Below, piece after piece: positions 43,007-52,679 of a DNA stretch of 64,000 bases. Position numbers and translations under genes: made by a program. The notes under the pieces were generated by a model. The model saw nothing but the letters and a program-made list of their open reading frames with translations. It was not told the origin of the DNA and searched no databases. Every line of letters begins with the position of its first letter. The first letter of the stretch is position 1. This DNA is from Georgenia ruanii. Lineage in GTDB: Bacteria; Actinomycetota; Actinomycetes; Actinomycetales; Actinomycetaceae. The DNA lies in NCBI RefSeq assembly GCF_009193175.1, contig NZ_VUKE01000018.1, forward strand, positions 34,768-98,767, read 5' to 3'.

Positions 43007-46000
43007 ATGCTGCGACCGTTCCTCATGATCGGGGTGGGCGGGTCGGGCGGGAAGACCCTCCGCGTCGTCCGCGACGAGCTGCTGCGCCGCATGGAGCAGC
43101 TGGGCTGGGAGGGCGACCTGCCCGCCGCCTGGCAGCTGCTGCACCTCGACGTGCCGACCCAGGCCGACGGCAACGACCCGGACCTGCCCGCCCAGCTCCC
43201 GCCCGGCGGCTACCGCGGGCTGGTCAAGGCCGGCCTCACCTACCGCCACATCGACGCCGCGCTCGCGGGCACCGGGCGCACGCCGGCCGGCGACGCCATG
43301 GGCACCTGGCGCCCCGACCCGGACAAGGTCAACATCCCGGCGAGCAAGGGCGCCGGCCAGTACCGGGCCCTGGGGCGGGTCATCACCCTGGCGAGCCTGC
43401 AGGACCTCCGCGAGGCCGTGGGCGCCGCGCGGCGGGCGCTGACGGGCGCGGAGGTCGCCGGCGAGCTCCAGCGGGCCACCCGGCTGCTGGGCGGCGCGCC
43501 GGCCGCCGCCGCGCCGGACCCGGTGGTCCTGGTCATCTGCTCGGTGGCCGGCGGGACCGGCGCCGGCGCGGTCATCGACGTGTGCGACGCCGTCCGGGCG
43601 CTCGGGGAGCCCTGGGCCTCCGAGAGCATCGGCCTGCTCTACGCCCCCGACGTCTTCGACTACCTGCCCGAGGAGCACCGCCGCGGGGTGCGGCCCAACT
43701 CCCTGGCCACCCTCGGGGAGCTGCTGGGCGGGTACTGGAACACCGAGGGCCCCGGCGAGGAGACCAGCGCCCTGCTCGCCGCGCACGGCATCCAGCTCGG
43801 CGCGGTCAACCGGCTCGGCCCGCGCTACCCCTTCCTCGTGGGCAACCGCAACGAGCAGGTCTCCTACGGCACCCAGAACGCCGTCTACCGCGCGATCGGC
43901 CGCTCGGTCGCCTCGTGGGTGACCTCGGCGACCCTGCAGGAACGGCTGACGGCGACGGTGCAGGGCAACTGGTCGGCCACGGCGCAGGCCGTCACCGACC
44001 ACCTGCCCATCCACGCCGCCGGGACCGAGACCCCATTCACCGCGCTGGGGTCGGCGCGGGTGGGCCTGGGGCGCGACCGATTCCGCGACTACGCGGCCGA
44101 GCACCTGGCGCGGGCCGCCGTCGAGCGGGTGCTGCGCCGCCATGAGGAGCTGCGCCTGCCCAACGACGAGCGCATCCCCCGCCGCCTGGTCGCCGACGTG
44201 GCCCAGGACGTCTTCGGTGCCTTCCTCGCCGCCTCCGGCCTGGACGAGCGCGGCGACGGCGCCCACGACATCCTCGACGGGCTGCGGCCCGAGAACCAGG
44301 CCGGGCTCGCCCGGGCGCTGGCCGACACCCTGCACCGGCGGGTCGCCGAGGGCGTCGGCGAGCGGGGCCTGTCCGCCGTCGAGGTCCGCCACCGCATCCT
44401 CACCGAGACGGCCGCCCGCGAGCCGGCCTTCCGCGACGAGCTGCGCCTGGCCCGGCACGCCCGGGGCCGGGACTGGGTGGGCGGGATGCAGCGGCGCCTG
44501 ACCGACCACACCGCCCGCTTCCTCGCCGTCCACGGCGGGCCGGTCACCGCCGCCGTCCTCGGCATGCTGGCCACCGAGCTGGGCCGCGTGCGTGAGGAGC
44601 TGCGCGAGGCCGCCGCGCGCCACCAACGCTGGGCGCTGGGCCGCGAGCAGGCCGTCGCTCAGGAGGTGGACCGCGGCGGCGCCACCCTCACCGGCGCCTC
44701 CCCCGCCATCCTCGCCGGGGTGCGCCGCGCCGTCGACGTCCTCATCAGCCAGGACGAGGCGGAGCTGCGCGAGATGGCCGCCGCCCTGCTGCCCGACCTC
44801 GTCGACAACCTGCTCGAGCCGCTGCACGCGGCGGTCGAGCGCGGCACGGCGGCGCTGGCGCAGGAGGAGGTCGCCCCGGTCGACGGGCGGCCGTCCCCGA
44901 TCGCGCTGTGGCCCGTCGGCGACGCGGTGCCCGAGCGCCTGCGCCCCGCCCCCAACGAGTTCCTCCTCGAGCCGACCACCGCCTACCCGCGCATCCTCGC
45001 CGACCTCGTGACCCGCACTGTCGAGGCCGCCGGGCCGGGGGACGCCCGCCGGACGGCGGTCACCCAGGTCGTCCTCGACGCCGACGACGTCACGGCCGGC
45101 GCGCAGCACCTGCTCCACCAGCGCACCGGCTGGGTGCCGCGCGAGGACGCACTGCGCACGGGCGTCCTCACGCCGCCGTCCCGTGCGGCCTTCGACCTCG
45201 ACGTCTCCGGCGCGGCGCTGCTGGGCCGGGCGCGGCGCTGGCTCCGCCGAGAGGGCACCGCCGTCGGGCGCTACCTCGGCGAGGGGCTGCGCGACCACCT
45301 CGACCCCGACCGCGCCGAGCCCGCCGACCACGCCCGGCGCCTGGCGGCCTTCGAGGGCGCGCTCATCTCCGCCCTCGACGCCTCGGCCCCGCTGGTGAAG
45401 ATCAACCCCGGGGTGCTCGTGCAGGTCCACGACGTCCACTCGGCCTCGCACGTGCTCTCCTTCAGCGAGATCCCGCTGCCCGAGCGGTCCCCGGGGCGGG
45501 AGATCGTGCGCCGGGTGCTGCAGAGCCGCGGGCAGTGGTCCGCCGACGTGGCCGCCGCCCTCGGCGAGGGCACCGAGGCGGCGATCGACGTCTTCAGCGT
45601 GCTGGCCACGCCGTACGAGCCGGTCGCGTTCGACTCCCTCATGAAGCCCATCGCCAGCGAGTGGGGGGCGCGCAGCACGACGCCGGACACCCGGGCGGAG
45701 TTCTGGCGCTGGCGCCGGGCGCGCTCGCTCACTGAGGCGCTGCCGATCTCTCCGGCCATCCGGCGGGCGATGGTGCGCGGCTGGTTCACCGCCCGGATCC
45801 TCGACCAGATCCGGCTCGCCCCACTCACCGCGCAGATCTGGGTGCCCGACCAGGTGGGCGGGGGCGGCAGCTTCCGCGGGTTCCCCGACCCGCTCCTGAC
45901 CACCGACGTCGTGCACAGCCGGGAGATGCTGCCGGTGGTCCTGCAGTCGATCCTGCTCGCGCTGGTCGAGGTGAACACCCGGGCCAGCCGCGAGCCGCTG

Positions 46001-46477
46001 GCGCCGTACCTGCGGCTGCGCGAGCTGGGCCGGTCCGGGCTGGGCGGGGGCTACGAGGCCTACGAGAACCCCGCCACGGAGCTGCGGGACTGGATCGTCG
46101 GCGGCCCGGGCGCCGCCTACGACGGCGTCCGCGGCACCCGCGCGCGTGCCGGCGCGCTGACCGGCGGCGCCCCGGAGGCCGGCGTCCCCACGCCGGGCCC
46201 GGAGCCGTCCGCGAGCGCGGGCGCGGCCGCGACGTCGCCGGCCGAGGCGCCCGCCGACGCCGGCCCTACTGGCATGGAGTCCCGACAGGGGCAGGTCGAG
46301 GCGCAGCTGGACCGCCTGCACGCCAACTACGCGCGGCACTTCGCCGCGGTGGAGGCGCGGACCGATCCCTTCGACGTGCCGCTGTCGTACGACCTGCGCC
46401 TGGACATCCTCGCCGCCCTCACCGACCTGCGGCGGGCCGTCGGGCACATCGAAGACGACACCGAGGACCGGTGGTGA
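43007..46477 (+). CDS. Tubulin/FtsZ-superfamily protein (Tubulin_2-like), 1156 aa
   Basis: The N-terminus MLRPFLMIGVGGSGGKTLR is the glycine loop (G9-K16) that starts tubulin-like GTPases. VICSVAGGTGAGAVIDV holds the superfamily signature GGTGAG at 182-187, which binds GTP phosphates. NRNEQVSYGTQNAVYRAIG (from about 280) sits where the guanine-contacting Asn is expected. At 1156 residues it is about three times FtsZ; the extra ~800 residues are helical with a Pro/Ala-rich linker near 1050-1085 and no transmembrane segment. It matches the pattern of proteins annotated 'tubulin-like'. ATG 43007 follows GAAGGGG, 23 bases after the VWA stop. Polymerisation is inferred, not shown. Confidence 0.82.
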   Translation: MLRPFLMIGVGGSGGKTLRVVRDELLRRMEQLGWEGDLPAAWQLLHLDVPTQADGNDPDLPAQLPPGGYRGLVKAGLTYRHIDAALAGTGRTPAGDAMGTWRPDPDKVNIPASKGAGQYRALGRVITLASLQDLREAVGAARRALTGAEVAGELQRATRLLGGAPAAAAPDPVVLVICSVAGGTGAGAVIDVCDAVRALGEPWASESIGLLYAPDVFDYLPEEHRRGVRPNSLATLGELLGGYWNTEGPGEETSALLAAHGIQLGAVNRLGPRYPFLVGNRNEQVSYGTQNAVYRAIGRSVASWVTSATLQERLTATVQGNWSATAQAVTDHLPIHAAGTETPFTALGSARVGLGRDRFRDYAAEHLARAAVERVLRRHEELRLPNDERIPRRLVADVAQDVFGAFLAASGLDERGDGAHDILDGLRPENQAGLARALADTLHRRVAEGVGERGLSAVEVRHRILTETAAREPAFRDELRLARHARGRDWVGGMQRRLTDHTARFLAVHGGPVTAAVLGMLATELGRVREELREAAARHQRWALGREQAVAQEVDRGGATLTGASPAILAGVRRAVDVLISQDEAELREMAAALLPDLVDNLLEPLHAAVERGTAALAQEEVAPVDGRPSPIALWPVGDAVPERLRPAPNEFLLEPTTAYPRILADLVTRTVEAAGPGDARRTAVTQVVLDADDVTAGAQHLLHQRTGWVPREDALRTGVLTPPSRAAFDLDVSGAALLGRARRWLRREGTAVGRYLGEGLRDHLDPDRAEPADHARRLAAFEGALISALDASAPLVKINPGVLVQVHDVHSASHVLSFSEIPLPERSPGREIVRRVLQSRGQWSADVAAALGEGTEAAIDVFSVLATPYEPVAFDSLMKPIASEWGARSTTPDTRAEFWRWRRARSLTEALPISPAIRRAMVRGWFTARILDQIRLAPLTAQIWVPDQVGGGGSFRGFPDPLLTTDVVHSREMLPVVLQSILLALVEVNTRASREPLAPYLRLRELGRSGLGGGYEAYENPATELRDWIVGGPGAAYDGVRGTRARAGALTGGAPEAGVPTPGPEPSASAGAAATSPAEAPADAGPTGMESRQGQVEAQLDRLHANYARHFAAVEARTDPFDVPLSYDLRLDILAALTDLRRAVGHIEDDTEDRW

Positions 46478-49071
46478 GGACGGACGGCGCCGTCCTGCTC
46501 GTCACCGGCGACGCCGGCCGCGAGCTGCGGGCGCTGGTCGAGCGGTGGGCCGGTGCCGGGCTGCTGACGGAGTCCCTGTGGGTACAGGCCGAGGACGTCA
46601 CCACCGGCGCCGGGCCGCCGCGCGTCCCGGCCCGGCTCGTCGGGGCGGGCGCGGGGCGCGACGGGGACCTCTTCGCCCTTCTGGGCCTGCAGCGCCTCGA
46701 CCTCGTCCGCCTCGTCGCCGTCCAGCTCGTCACGCGGACCTCCCGCCCGCCCGCCGCGTTCCTCGAGCGCGCCGACCTCGTGGCCGACGTGCTCCAGGCC
46801 GCGATGCCGCTGCCCCCGGCGGGCACCCGGGTGCACCGGGTCAGCCTCGTCGTCGCCGAGAGCGGGGCGACGGGACTCGGGCGTGAGCACCTGCTGCCCG
46901 GCTGGGACGTGGCCGCGGTGGTCGCGGCCGAGGACCGGCCCGACCTCGACCGCAACAGCGTCTTCGTGCGGGAGCCGGGCAACTTCCTCGGGCACGCCGC
47001 GGCGGCCGTCGCCGCCGTCGGCGGGCTGTGGGCCGGCGTGGGCGAGGGCGCGCTCGACGGCGTCCGGACGGACTCGACGAGCACCGAGGGTGACCTGGTC
47101 GTCCTGCGCGCGTCGGTCCGCGCGGTGCTCGGGCCGGACCCGGTGGAGGAGGTGGTGCGGGACGCGATCGCGCTCGCCTCCGGCGAGGCCGGGCCGGCGC
47201 CGGCGCTGCCGTGGGCACGTCCGGCCCGCGACCCCGGTGCGGTCGCCGACCGCGCCGCCCGGTTCCTGCTGGACGGGCGCGACTGGCGCCAGCCGCCCCG
47301 GGCGACGCGCCCGGGGCCGGGGCGGCGCGTCCGGCGGGTGCGGGCCGCGCTGTGGGAGGCGCTGCGGTTCAACCTGATGATGTTCCGGGTCGGGTTCGGC
47401 GTGCTCGCCCGGGGCGTCCGCCGGCTCGTGGAGAACGTGGCGACGGCGGTGCTCGTGGGTCGCGGCAGCGACACGCTGGTCCGGACCCGGGCGCGCACGG
47501 CGGACTCGCTGTTCGACGTCGTGCGCGAGGCCGCCGCGCGGCGTGCGGGCCCGGCCTCGGCGCCGGAGGGCACGGATTCCCGGCCGAGCGTGCCGGACGG
47601 CGGGGCGGCCGGCCCCGCGGGCCCGCCGGGGCCGGGCTCGGTGGAGGCCGGGGGTGGCGTGCCGGCCCCCCGGCCCCAGACCTGGCAGGACCTTCGCCGG
47701 GTGTGCTTCGGGCTCGTCGACGGCGGCGGCCTTCCCCCGGGACTTCCCGTCCCGGAGCTGGCCGGGCTGCGCTTGCTTCTTCCGGCCGGCGCCGTCGCGC
47801 CTTCCGTGGCGGGCCCCGGCCGGCGCGGCGAGGTCACCGCACGGCCCGAGACCGCCGCGCCGCCCGAGCCCACCGTGCCGCCCGAGCCCACCGTGACAGG
47901 GCGCCTGACCGAGGCCCTCGACGCCCGCATCGCCGCGCTCGAGGCCGCCGACGCCGCCCCGCCCCCCGCGGAGCCCGACGCCATGGCGCAGGCCGAGCGC
48001 CGGGTCAAGCGCCGGTGGCTGGTCGCGCTGATCCTCCTGGTCGTTGCCGCGGCGGCCACCGCCGCCTACCTCGCCGGCCGCCCCAGCGCCGCCGGGGCCA
48101 CCCGCGCGGTGACCTTGACGCTGAGCGTCCCGCTCGTCCTGGCCGTCTCGGCCCAGCACGGGTACTACCGCGCACTGCGCCGGCACGCGTGGACGGCGGC
48201 GACGGAGGACGAGGCGAGCCGCGCGCACGCCCAGCTCGCCGACGACATCCGCCGCGAGCGCGCCCGTCTCGGGCTGCTGCGTGAGGCCCTGGTGGACTGG
48301 TGCGAGATCGTCGGCCACCTCCTGCACCGCCCGTGGGCGCCGGTGGCGGCCGGCCCTCCCGAGCCACCGGCGGACGTCCTCGCCACCCTGCCCGCCGCCG
48401 TCGCCCTGGGCGTGCCGGCCGGCACGGACGAGACCGAGCGCGAGCGCGCCGTCCACGCGGCGCTCGCCGCGCTCTGCCATCCGGGATGGTGCGCCGAGAA
48501 CTTCGACGAGCTGGTCGCCGCGGTCGGCGACGCGGGCCGTCGCTCTGCTGGCGCCTACCTCGCGGCGGACCTCGACGTGCGTGGCGGCCCCTTCGCGCCC
48601 CGGCGGCGCCTCGTGGAGGCCTGCCGGGCGGGCCGAGGCGGGGTGCTGGCCACCCGACGCGCCCTCGCCGAGGTGCGCCAGGCGGTCGAGCAGGGCCGGC
48701 TCCGCCTGGCCGACCGCCACGTCGAGCGGCTCGGGCCCCTCGCCGCAGGCACGGTCGACGAGTCGGCGTTCTTCCGCGCGGCGCACGGCCCGGCCGTCCC
48801 CTTCGCACCGGACCAGTGGAGCCCGCGCGGCCTGCAGGCGGCCCGGCACCAGCCCGAGACCGCGCTGACCTGGGTCCGGCCCGCGCCGGAGCCGGGGGGC
48901 ACCGGGGCCGGCGCGGCCGGGATGCCCGGGCGGCTGATGCTGCGGGTCGACCTCTCCCCCCGCGCCCAGCCCGGCGACCTCCTGCTCTTCGCCCCCGCGC
49001 GGCCGCGGGCGTCGGCGACGCCCGCCGCGGCCAGCCCCGCCACCACGGAGGGGGAGTTCATCGAGTGGTGA
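46474..49071 (+). CDS. Large membrane protein of unknown family, last gene of the operon
   Basis: An 865-residue protein whose GTG overlaps the tubulin-like stop (GTGA). Residues 1-260 look like an alpha/beta domain opening AVLLVTGDAGRELRALV, but no P-loop is present. Residues 370-500 are Pro/Ala-rich. Two transmembrane helices lie at about 512-535 (WLVALILLVVAAAATAAYLAG) and 542-560 (LTLSVPLVLAVSAQHGYY). A helical C-terminal domain (600-770) with WCEIVGHLLHRPWAP precedes a disordered end. Both large domains should be cytoplasmic if the helices form a hairpin. It could tether the tubulin-like protein to the membrane. Confidence 0.6.
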   Translation: MRTDGAVLLVTGDAGRELRALVERWAGAGLLTESLWVQAEDVTTGAGPPRVPARLVGAGAGRDGDLFALLGLQRLDLVRLVAVQLVTRTSRPPAAFLERADLVADVLQAAMPLPPAGTRVHRVSLVVAESGATGLGREHLLPGWDVAAVVAAEDRPDLDRNSVFVREPGNFLGHAAAAVAAVGGLWAGVGEGALDGVRTDSTSTEGDLVVLRASVRAVLGPDPVEEVVRDAIALASGEAGPAPALPWARPARDPGAVADRAARFLLDGRDWRQPPRATRPGPGRRVRRVRAALWEALRFNLMMFRVGFGVLARGVRRLVENVATAVLVGRGSDTLVRTRARTADSLFDVVREAAARRAGPASAPEGTDSRPSVPDGGAAGPAGPPGPGSVEAGGGVPAPRPQTWQDLRRVCFGLVDGGGLPPGLPVPELAGLRLLLPAGAVAPSVAGPGRRGEVTARPETAAPPEPTVPPEPTVTGRLTEALDARIAALEAADAAPPPAEPDAMAQAERRVKRRWLVALILLVVAAAATAAYLAGRPSAAGATRAVTLTLSVPLVLAVSAQHGYYRALRRHAWTAATEDEASRAHAQLADDIRRERARLGLLREALVDWCEIVGHLLHRPWAPVAAGPPEPPADVLATLPAAVALGVPAGTDETERERAVHAALAALCHPGWCAENFDELVAAVGDAGRRSAGAYLAADLDVRGGPFAPRRRLVEACRAGRGGVLATRRALAEVRQAVEQGRLRLADRHVERLGPLAAGTVDESAFFRAAHGPAVPFAPDQWSPRGLQAARHQPETALTWVRPAPEPGGTGAGAAGMPGRLMLRVDLSPRAQPGDLLLFAPARPRASATPAAASPATTEGEFIEW

Positions 49072-49109
49072 CCCCGCCCACCCGGGGCCCAGTCAGAGGG
49101 CGAGCGGCC

Positions 49110-50063
49110 TCAGCGCGGCAGCGGGCCGCCGAACCACTCCTCGATGAGCGCCAGCGCGATGGAGGAACGCATCGGCAGCAGCACCTCGCCGTCGCGCACC
49201 GCGGCGGCCAGCTCCTCCCGGGTGAAGAACCGGGCCTCGGTGAGCTCGACGCCGTCCACCCGCACCTCCGCCGCCGCGCCGTCGGCCACCCGGGCCCGGA
49301 AGCCGAGCATCAGGGACGCCGGGAACGGCCAGGGCTGGGAGGCCCGGAACTGCACCTCCCCGACGGCGATGCCCGCCTCCTCGGCGACCTCGCGGCGCAC
49401 CGCGGTCTCCACCGACTCCCCCGGCTCGACGTAGCCGGCGAGGGTGGAGAAGCGCCCGGCGGGCCAGTGCGCCGCGTGCCCGAGGAGGATGCGGTCCGCG
49501 GCATCGGTCACCGCCATGATCACGGCCGGGTCCGTGCGCGGGTAGTGCAGCGAGTGGTCCGCGGTGCAGCGGCGCACCCACCCGGCGTCGATCACCTCGG
49601 TGACCTCCCCGCAGCGGGGGCAGCGCGGGTGCCGCGCGTGCCAGCCGGACAGGGCGACGGCGGTGGTGGCCAGGCCGGCGTCGCGGTCGGGCAGGGCGTC
49701 GCCGACGTCGCGCAGGTGGGAGAACGTCAGCCCCTCGACGAAGCCGACCAGGGCGGCGTCCTCCTGCACCGGGACGCCGTCGAGGTCCCGCTCGTCGCCG
49801 AGGGTCTCCGGCAGGGTGAGCGAGACGTAGGCGGCGTCGGCGTCCCGGCCGAGGTAGGCGAGGTGCTCGGGATCCCACGTGGCGCCGGTGACCTCGGCGG
49901 GTGGGCGCAGGTCCAGCGCGCCGTCGTGGGTCGCCACCTGCCCGTGCCGGACGAGCAGCACCCGGGTGGTGGGCTCGGCCACGAGCACGGCGAACAGGGC
50001 CGGCCGGGTGCGGGCGGCGGCGTCCGGGTCGACGGTGGACCGGGCGAGCGGAAGATTGTGCAC
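49110..50063 (-). CDS. nudC: NADH pyrophosphatase (NudC-type Nudix hydrolase)
   Basis: A 317-residue enzyme that splits NAD(H) into NMN(H) and AMP and in bacteria can remove NAD caps from RNA. A zinc ribbon begins at HPRCPRCGEVTEV with a third cysteine in VRRCTADHS. The Nudix box is GYVEPGESVETAVRREVAEE, closed by AGI, and the NudC-specific SQPWPFPASLM follows. GTG 50063 is the only reasonable start. In M. tuberculosis nudC (Rv3199c) sits directly next to mrx1; here the 9.3-kb operon lies between them. It is convergent with that operon. Confidence 0.93.
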   Translation of the reverse strand: MHNLPLARSTVDPDAAARTRPALFAVLVAEPTTRVLLVRHGQVATHDGALDLRPPAEVTGATWDPEHLAYLGRDADAAYVSLTLPETLGDERDLDGVPVQEDAALVGFVEGLTFSHLRDVGDALPDRDAGLATTAVALSGWHARHPRCPRCGEVTEVIDAGWVRRCTADHSLHYPRTDPAVIMAVTDAADRILLGHAAHWPAGRFSTLAGYVEPGESVETAVRREVAEEAGIAVGEVQFRASQPWPFPASLMLGFRARVADGAAAEVRVDGVELTEARFFTREELAAAVRDGEVLLPMRSSIALALIEEWFGGPLPR

Positions 50064-50200
50064 GAGGCCAACCGTAGAGCGTGGCGGCCGCGGACCATCA
50101 CCCGCGGGCCGGTGCCGTCCCGCGCCGCGAGGAAGGCGGCCGCGCGCGGCGGCACCCACGGTCCGACGCCGCCGGGGAGGTCCCCGACGGCGCCCGGGCG

Positions 50201-52496
50201 CTACCGGCGTCCTTCGGCCCGGATGACGCCGCCGGGGTCCGTGACGAGCCACGCCTCGTCCGCCGTCGCCCCGCCGTAGATGACGACGACGCCGTCGGGC
50301 ACCGCGTGGACGGTGACCTCGCCGCGACCGCCGCGGCCGGGCACCGGGGCCCACGACCAGTCCTCGCCGTCCGCGGAGAACCACACCACCGGTCCCTCGT
50401 GGTCCGCCGTGCGCAGGTGCCCGGCGGCCACAATCCCGCCGTCGACCTCGACCGCGATGCCGCGGCGGACACCGTCGGGCAGGCGCTCGATCTCCTCGAG
50501 GCTCACCCCGTCCGTGGTGCGCCACGTGACGCCCCTGTCGTCGAGCGTGCCGCCCACGAGGATCGCGTCCCCGGCGGCGGCGCACCAGGTGAAGGCGGAC
50601 CCGAGCGCGCCGTCGGCCGCCCGCTCCCAGCGGTCGTCACGCAGCCGCCACAGCGCCCCCGTCGTGTCGCGGGCGTCGTCCTGCCTCCACCCGACGCCGA
50701 CGGTCGGGCCGTCCGGGAGCGTGCACACCTGCTCGACGAGGCTGTCGCGCGGCGCCCCGAGGTCCCCGGCCATCGCCTCCCAGGCCGTGCCGTCCCGGGA
50801 TGTCCAGACCTGCCCGTGGCGATCGTCGTCGACGTGGGCCGACGGGGCGACCTGTCCGGTGGCGAACCATCGGCCACCTGCCTGTCCCAGCCACCGCGTC
50901 TCGACGTAACCATGCCCGTCCAGGCCCGTCACCGGGTGCCACGCGCCCGCGTCCTCCCGGGACCACCCCGAGGTCACGACGCCCGTCGTCGCCCACCGCC
51001 CGGCGGCGAGCAGCACCGTCGTCCCGCTGACCGGATCGGTCTCGGTCAGCAGGTCGGGATACTGCTCCGTCCCCTCGGGGCCCCACGCCTGGCGGCGCAC
51101 CGTGGTGCCGTGCAGGACGAGCTGCTCGGCCGTCGCCCCGGTGCGCCACCCGGTCTCGCCCTTCTCCTCGAAGAACGGGCGCGCCGCGACGGCACCGACG
51201 ACGTCGCCGAGCGCGTGCACCGACTGCAGCCGGGCGCCCGGGTCGTGCGCGACGAGGTCGTGGGCCGGCGCGGGCCCGGTGGGCAGGAGGTGCTGCAGCT
51301 GGGCGGCGGAGCCGTAGTCCGTGAGGATCCAGGCGTCGCCGTGCCGGCCCTGCCAGGCCATGCCCGTCGCGTCCGCGGCGGGCACCGGGTCGGCGGCGTG
51401 CAGGAACCGCCACGGGCCGCTCCCCTCCCGGGCGAAGGAGACGAGCTGCCAGGTGTACTCGAGCTCGGTGACGGCGATCACGGCCGCCCCGCCGCCGGGG
51501 CCCACGCCGAGCGTCGGGGCGCCGAGCCAGATGGGTGTCGGTGGCTCGGCCCCGCTGGGGAGCTGCAGTTGCACGGTCTCGGCCGTCCAGGCCGTGCCGT
51601 CCGGCGAGGACCAGGCGCCCGGGACGAGCGCCCGGCGTTCCGGGTCGAGGCGTGCCCCGGTGGCGACGAACTCCGAGCCGGTCCAGACCACCCCGTGCAC
51701 GTCCGCGCGCACGCCGGCCTCGACCGGCACGGGGCCCTCCCACGTCGCCCCGCCGTCGCCGGAGACGAAGGCGTGGTGCGTTCGTGGCACCCGGGGGCGG
51801 CCCACCTCGACCGTGACCACCACCCGGCGCCCCGCCGCCGCGATGCCCGTGAGGGCGAGGTGGTCGCCCTCGGCGACGGCGGGAAGCGCGACGGTCCGCA
51901 CGGTGTGCCCCGCCGCGGCGCCGGCGTCGACGAGGACGGCCCAGGCGTGCTCCTCGAGGTCCTGCCCGACGGCGAGCACCGTCTGGCCGGCGACCGTGAC
52001 GGCGGTGAGGCGGACCGCCGCCGCCTCGTCCGGCAGCGCCACCTCGGCGAACCGCTGGTCCCCCGTCGGACAGTGCCACGAAGCCCCGCGAGCGCCGCCC
52101 GTCCCACGCCGTGCCCGCCAGGGCGACGCCGTCGGCGGAGCGGGCCCCGGCGACCGACCACACGTCTCCCGTGGTCCGGAACCTGACGGCGGTCAGCGTG
52201 CCGTCGGCGGCGGGGCGCCACACGCCCACCTCCGACGCCTCCCCCCGGCTCTCGACGACGCCGACCGCGTCCGGCGCCTCGGAGCCGTCGGAGGCCACGA
52301 GGCTCCATCCCCACGACGCCGCGGCGGCGCCGAGCTCCGCGGACAGCTCGATCGCCGCCATCGGCGCCTCCACCCGCGACAAGGCCGGGCCCGCGGGCCG
52401 GGGCACCGCCGGTTCGCCGGTGCAGGCCGTCAGGGCCATCAGCGCCACGACGAGCGCGGCGAGGCGCCGCGGAACCATCCCTGACGCAGCTGCCAT
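50201..52496 (-). pseudogene. Beta-propeller lipoprotein gene with a frameshift
   Basis: From ATG 52496 (GGGGAAGG seven bases upstream) the first ~144 codons encode a lipoprotein signal with lipobox LTAC (C25) and the start of a beta-rich domain. At the C5 run 52060-52064 the frame breaks; removing one base joins it to the downstream frame, giving 764 residues in total. The rest carries repeated BNR-like motifs (FVSGDGGATWEG, SSPDGTAWTAET, TSRDGTAWEAM, FSADGEDWSWAP), so the product would be a sialidase-like beta-propeller fold on the outer membrane face. It may be a sequencing error, a true mutation or a phase switch. Confidence 0.75.
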
Positions 52497-52679
52497 GACC
52501 CGGCCTTCCCCTCGCTCGACCTGCTGGTGGCGGTCAACGTAGGGGCCCGGGGGCACCGGCCGACAGAGAGAGACCCTCGCCTGTGGACAAGCGTTCCCCG
52601 GGTTGCTCCGCTGGTTCGCCGCCGCGGCGCCGGGCGGCTGCCCTAGCCTGCGGACAATCGAGAAGCCAGGAGTGCCACG

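Noticed and set aside
43007..43060. Walker A P-loop in the tubulin-like protein (GVGGSGGKT)
   Set aside because: The spacing does not give GxxxxGK[ST], and the GGTGAG motif at 182-187 fits tubulin-type GTP binding much better.
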